DNA from: Bacteroidota bacterium
GTDB lineage: Bacteria; Bacteroidota; Bacteroidia; AKYH767-A; OLB10
Reading direction: 5' to 3'
Length of the DNA: 64,000 bases
Assembly (NCBI GenBank): GCA_016714005.1
Contig: JADJOA010000003.1
Coordinates: forward strand, 186,001-250,000
In this document: piece after piece, positions 61,960-64,000 of the stretch
Layout of the letters: every line of letters starts with the position of its first letter
Numbering within the stretch: the stretch's first letter is position 1
Position numbers and translations under genes: made by a program
Notes under the pieces: generated by a model
The model's input: only the letters and a program-made list of their open reading frames with translations
Database searches by the model: none
Told to the model about the DNA's origin: nothing

Positions 61960-63625
61960 TTAATAAAGGCTAAGCGGCATATCTTTATTAAATGTAACGT
62001 CATAAGCAAACTTTAATGTTTTTGATTCTTTAGAGTCAACATTTACTGTCCATTTTAACAATCCTATGGTTTCGTTGTAATCTGCTTTGCCTTTTTCTTT
62101 CAGTTCTACTTTTATATCCTTGTTTTGCGAAACAGGTACCTGGTCTTCAACCATTAAATTAATAGTGCGACTTTTGTTATTTTTCATTCTTATTTCGTAG
62201 GCAATGGTTTTTGTAATTTCATTGCCGAGTAGTTTATTGCTTTCTTTTACAGGCATTTTGGTGCGTGTTACTACAATACCGTTATCTCTGCCTAAAGCCA
62301 ACTGCAGTGTATCGTTTATTACTGATGGATTTAAAACAGTAGCGCCTACATAGGTTCCTTCGTAAAAAACATTGGCATTGCCCGGCAGCAAATTCAATTC
62401 TTCCCACCCGGTAATTTTTGCAAGCAAGAATGCTTCGCTCTCTAATTTAGGAACCAGGTAATGGTAATAGCGTGCGGGTAACTCAGCAGTTTTAACAGAT
62501 ACCATACGGTTGGTTCCATCGGAAGGAATGGTGTAATCTAATTTGATGTTAAACTCTACGTTGGTCATCGTTTCTATCAGTTGCGAATAATTGGCTGCTG
62601 ACTGGGCAGGAGACAATTCATTCATTTCATCCATATCTTTTTTTGATTTGTAAGCATCTGCTACAGCGTTTAATGTTGAGCCTTCTCTTGCACCCTTATA
62701 TAATGCTGCAGGTTTGTGTACATAATAATTTAGGTACCACACAGGCAGCTCGGGTTTAATGTTTCCTTTGTTGGGGTTAGATGTGCTGAGTTTAAGTTTT
62801 ACATCATTCCAGTCTTCGCCTGTGTTTTGGTAAACATTGGCTTTGTAAGTAAGTTGCATGGGGGCAAGTGCCGAGCCTGAGCGCAAATCATAAGATGGAA
62901 CCCAACCGGCAGTAGTAACCATGTAGCTTGCTTCAATTGTTCCTGCAACAGCTTCATCGGCACTAACGGTTATGATAATTTGGTTATCGGGTGCATATTT
63001 TTTTGGGTCTTCTTCTTTTGCTTTGTAGGTTCTTAAATCGGTGAGGCGGGTGGTAATTCTTTCCTCTGTCAGTTTATTTTTTCTTTCCTGGCGGCTAATT
63101 CTGTTTAGTTGTGTGTTAATATCATCGAGCTTGATTCTGAAAAACTCCATTGCCTGTTTGAGGACAGCAAGGGAATCGCTTTTGCCTTCGCCTTTAGAAA
63201 GTTTGTTTTTAAGTATCATGTCTTTTTCTAAGAGCAATGCGCTTTTTTATCTTCAAGTTCGTTGTTATCAAAAGCAAGTTCGGAAACTGAGTCTTCTAAA
63301 ATTTTATTTCGCGTAATACGGCAACCGGCAGTTTGCTTGGTTCGGGTGCGGGGGGCTCGGGGTATTCTATATGATGTTTAACATCGAGTACAATAAAGTT
63401 GCCTTTGCCACCAGCTTGTATGCTGGCAGGGTTTACCTGGGGTGATATACCTGTGAGCGTTACTTGTGTAATGCCCGGTGCAAGTGTGATGTTGCCTGTG
63501 CGAAACACTTGGGCGCCTTGTGTAAATACTGTTACGTTTTTAATGGTTGATTTTACTTTTTTTTCGGTAGCTGCAATTAGCTGAGAGGCACTAAGGATAA
63601 GTGCTGTTAAAATAATTTTGTTCAT
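61960..63625 (-). CDS. DUF4139 domain protein (mucoidy inhibitor MuiA-like)
   Basis: The ATG at 63625 gives signal peptide MNKIILTALILSASQLIAA. N-terminal DUF4140 region: KSTIKNVTVFTQGAQVFRTGNITLAPGITQVTLTGISPQVNPASI. A coiled coil follows (ALLLEKDMILKNKLSKG ... DINTQLNRISRQERKNKLTEERI). The C-terminal DUF4139 has SYMVTTAGWVPSYDLRSGS, QNTGEDWNDVKLKLSTSNPNKG, GATVLNPSVINDTLQLALGRDNGIVV and IAYEIRMKNNKSRTINLMVEDQVP. One frame shift near 63250 joins the two parts. About 555 residues, usual length. Envelope role, not defined. Confidence 0.85.
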
Positions 63626-63708
63626 ATACCTTATGTTTTTTATTTGTTTTGGAGTTAGATGCAGTGGATTGATTAATTCCATAAAAAAGGCTGAGAGGGT
63701 TGCGAAAT

Positions 63709-63740
63709 AAAAAAACCCGACCCTGTAAAGAGAGCCGGGG
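63709..63740 (-). terminator. Rho-independent terminator of the right-edge gene
   Basis: On the minus strand CCCGGC pairs with GTCGGG (63734-63739 with 63716-63721, one mismatch), then T-run, 35 bases after the stop at 63773. Confidence 0.55.
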
Positions 63741-63772
63741 ATAATAAAAACTATGGTATAGAAAATTATGTT

Positions 63773-64000
63773 TTATGCAGTTTCAGGAACCAATTCTAAA
63801 GCAGGAGTTAGTTGGATATCAAAATCGGTGATTCTGTTTTTGGTAACGTTAACTTCGAACTCGGCCGTGGTAAAATCATTTGCACGAACGCGGATGGTTG
63901 CTTTGGTAAGGCTAACTTTTTTGAAGTGGTAGTTGCCTGCTGAGTTGGTTGAACGGATGCTGTTTTCGCCAACGAGAGGGTAATCTATCATTTCTACAAT
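63773..64000 (-). CDS. C-terminal fragment of a beta-rich protein (runs off the window)
   Basis: Only about 75 residues are present: EMIDYPLVGENSIRSTNSAGNYHFKKVSLTKATIRVRANDFTTAEFEVNVTKNRITDFDIQLTPALELVPETA. The strand pattern SAGNYHFKKVSLTKATIRVRA resembles a carboxypeptidase-regulatory-like or fibronectin-III fold, but no family can be named. Confidence 0.5.
   Translation of the reverse strand: MVEMIDYPLVGENSIRSTNSAGNYHFKKVSLTKATIRVRANDFTTAEFEVNVTKNRITDFDIQLTPALELVPETA

Noticed and set aside
1..64000. tRNA and rRNA genes
   Set aside because: No stretch with a recognisable cloverleaf or conserved rRNA segment was seen on reading; a covariance search would be needed to exclude a missed tRNA.
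1..64000. Alternative genetic code (TAG or TAA reassigned), suggested by two in-frame stops
   Set aside because: Normal genes end in TAA, TAG and TGA throughout the window; only two isolated internal stops occur, one TAG at a Trp site and one TAA at a Glu site.

Overview
The window is a piece of a Bacteroidota chromosome (AT-rich, gliding/Sphingobacteria-like lineage; finer placement is not possible by eye). The evidence is a porP-gldK-gldL block of the type IX secretion system (T9SS), many secreted proteins ending in T9SS sorting domains, a topA with a Lys/Ala-rich tail, the miaB / sigma-54 regulator / lptE / secG / groES-groEL neighbourhood, a short RpoD, and promoters of the Bacteroidota form TTTG-N19-21-TAnnTTTG.

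Layout. 1-4.5 kb (minus): gldL (cut by the left edge), gldK, porP/sprF and an arginase-fold protein with degenerate metal ligands. 4.5-7.1 kb: topA (minus). 7.2-15.2 kb (plus): miaB, an MNT-HEPN toxin-antitoxin pair, a receiver-less sigma-54 activator, lptE, a conserved hypothetical gene, secG, groES and groEL. 15.2-16.7 kb: IS110-family element, copy 1. 16.8-29.8 kb: a run of secreted proteins, mostly T9SS cargo on the minus strand (beta-propeller, Ig-like, kelch and M6 metalloprotease proteins), plus a lipid-A-deacylase-like outer-membrane protein and a DUF1801 protein. 30.9-32.6 kb: IS110 copy 2, same orientation. 32.7-38.4 kb: accessory region with two lipoproteins, a soluble-protein/4-TM-protein pair that resembles RexA/RexB, an IS256-family element, and an array of eighteen exact 22-bp tandem units. 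38.5-50.5 kb: fibronectin-III protein, a MITE-like palindrome, transglutaminase-like protein, a T9SS type-B cargo, PaaZ, a SHOCT protein and a 1389-residue cell-surface protein. 50.5-64 kb: housekeeping genes (SGNH hydrolase, lgt, mtaB, DUF3109, TsdA-like cytochrome, ppx, rpoD, YitT, GNAT, exonuclease/GIY-YIG nuclease, DUF4139 protein).

Many reading frames, including indispensable ones (topA, groES, groEL, rpoD, gldK/L), are broken by one- or two-base shifts, often at homopolymers. These look like sequence errors, so broken frames are reported as single genes over their full reconstructed span. Two lesions are different in kind because they are single-base nonsense changes: a TAG in the HEPN toxin and a TAA in the kelch protein. 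groEL also lacks about 37 codons.

The most interesting candidate for an undescribed system is the operon at 36.24-33.49 kb (minus): a RexA-like soluble protein, an overlapping four-helix membrane protein and a nearby HExxH lipoprotein. It has its own good promoter, and a 22-bp repeat array lay just upstream before an IS256 element split the two. A second item is the pair of IS110 elements, each with a conserved non-coding end of about 203 bp that could encode a bridge RNA.
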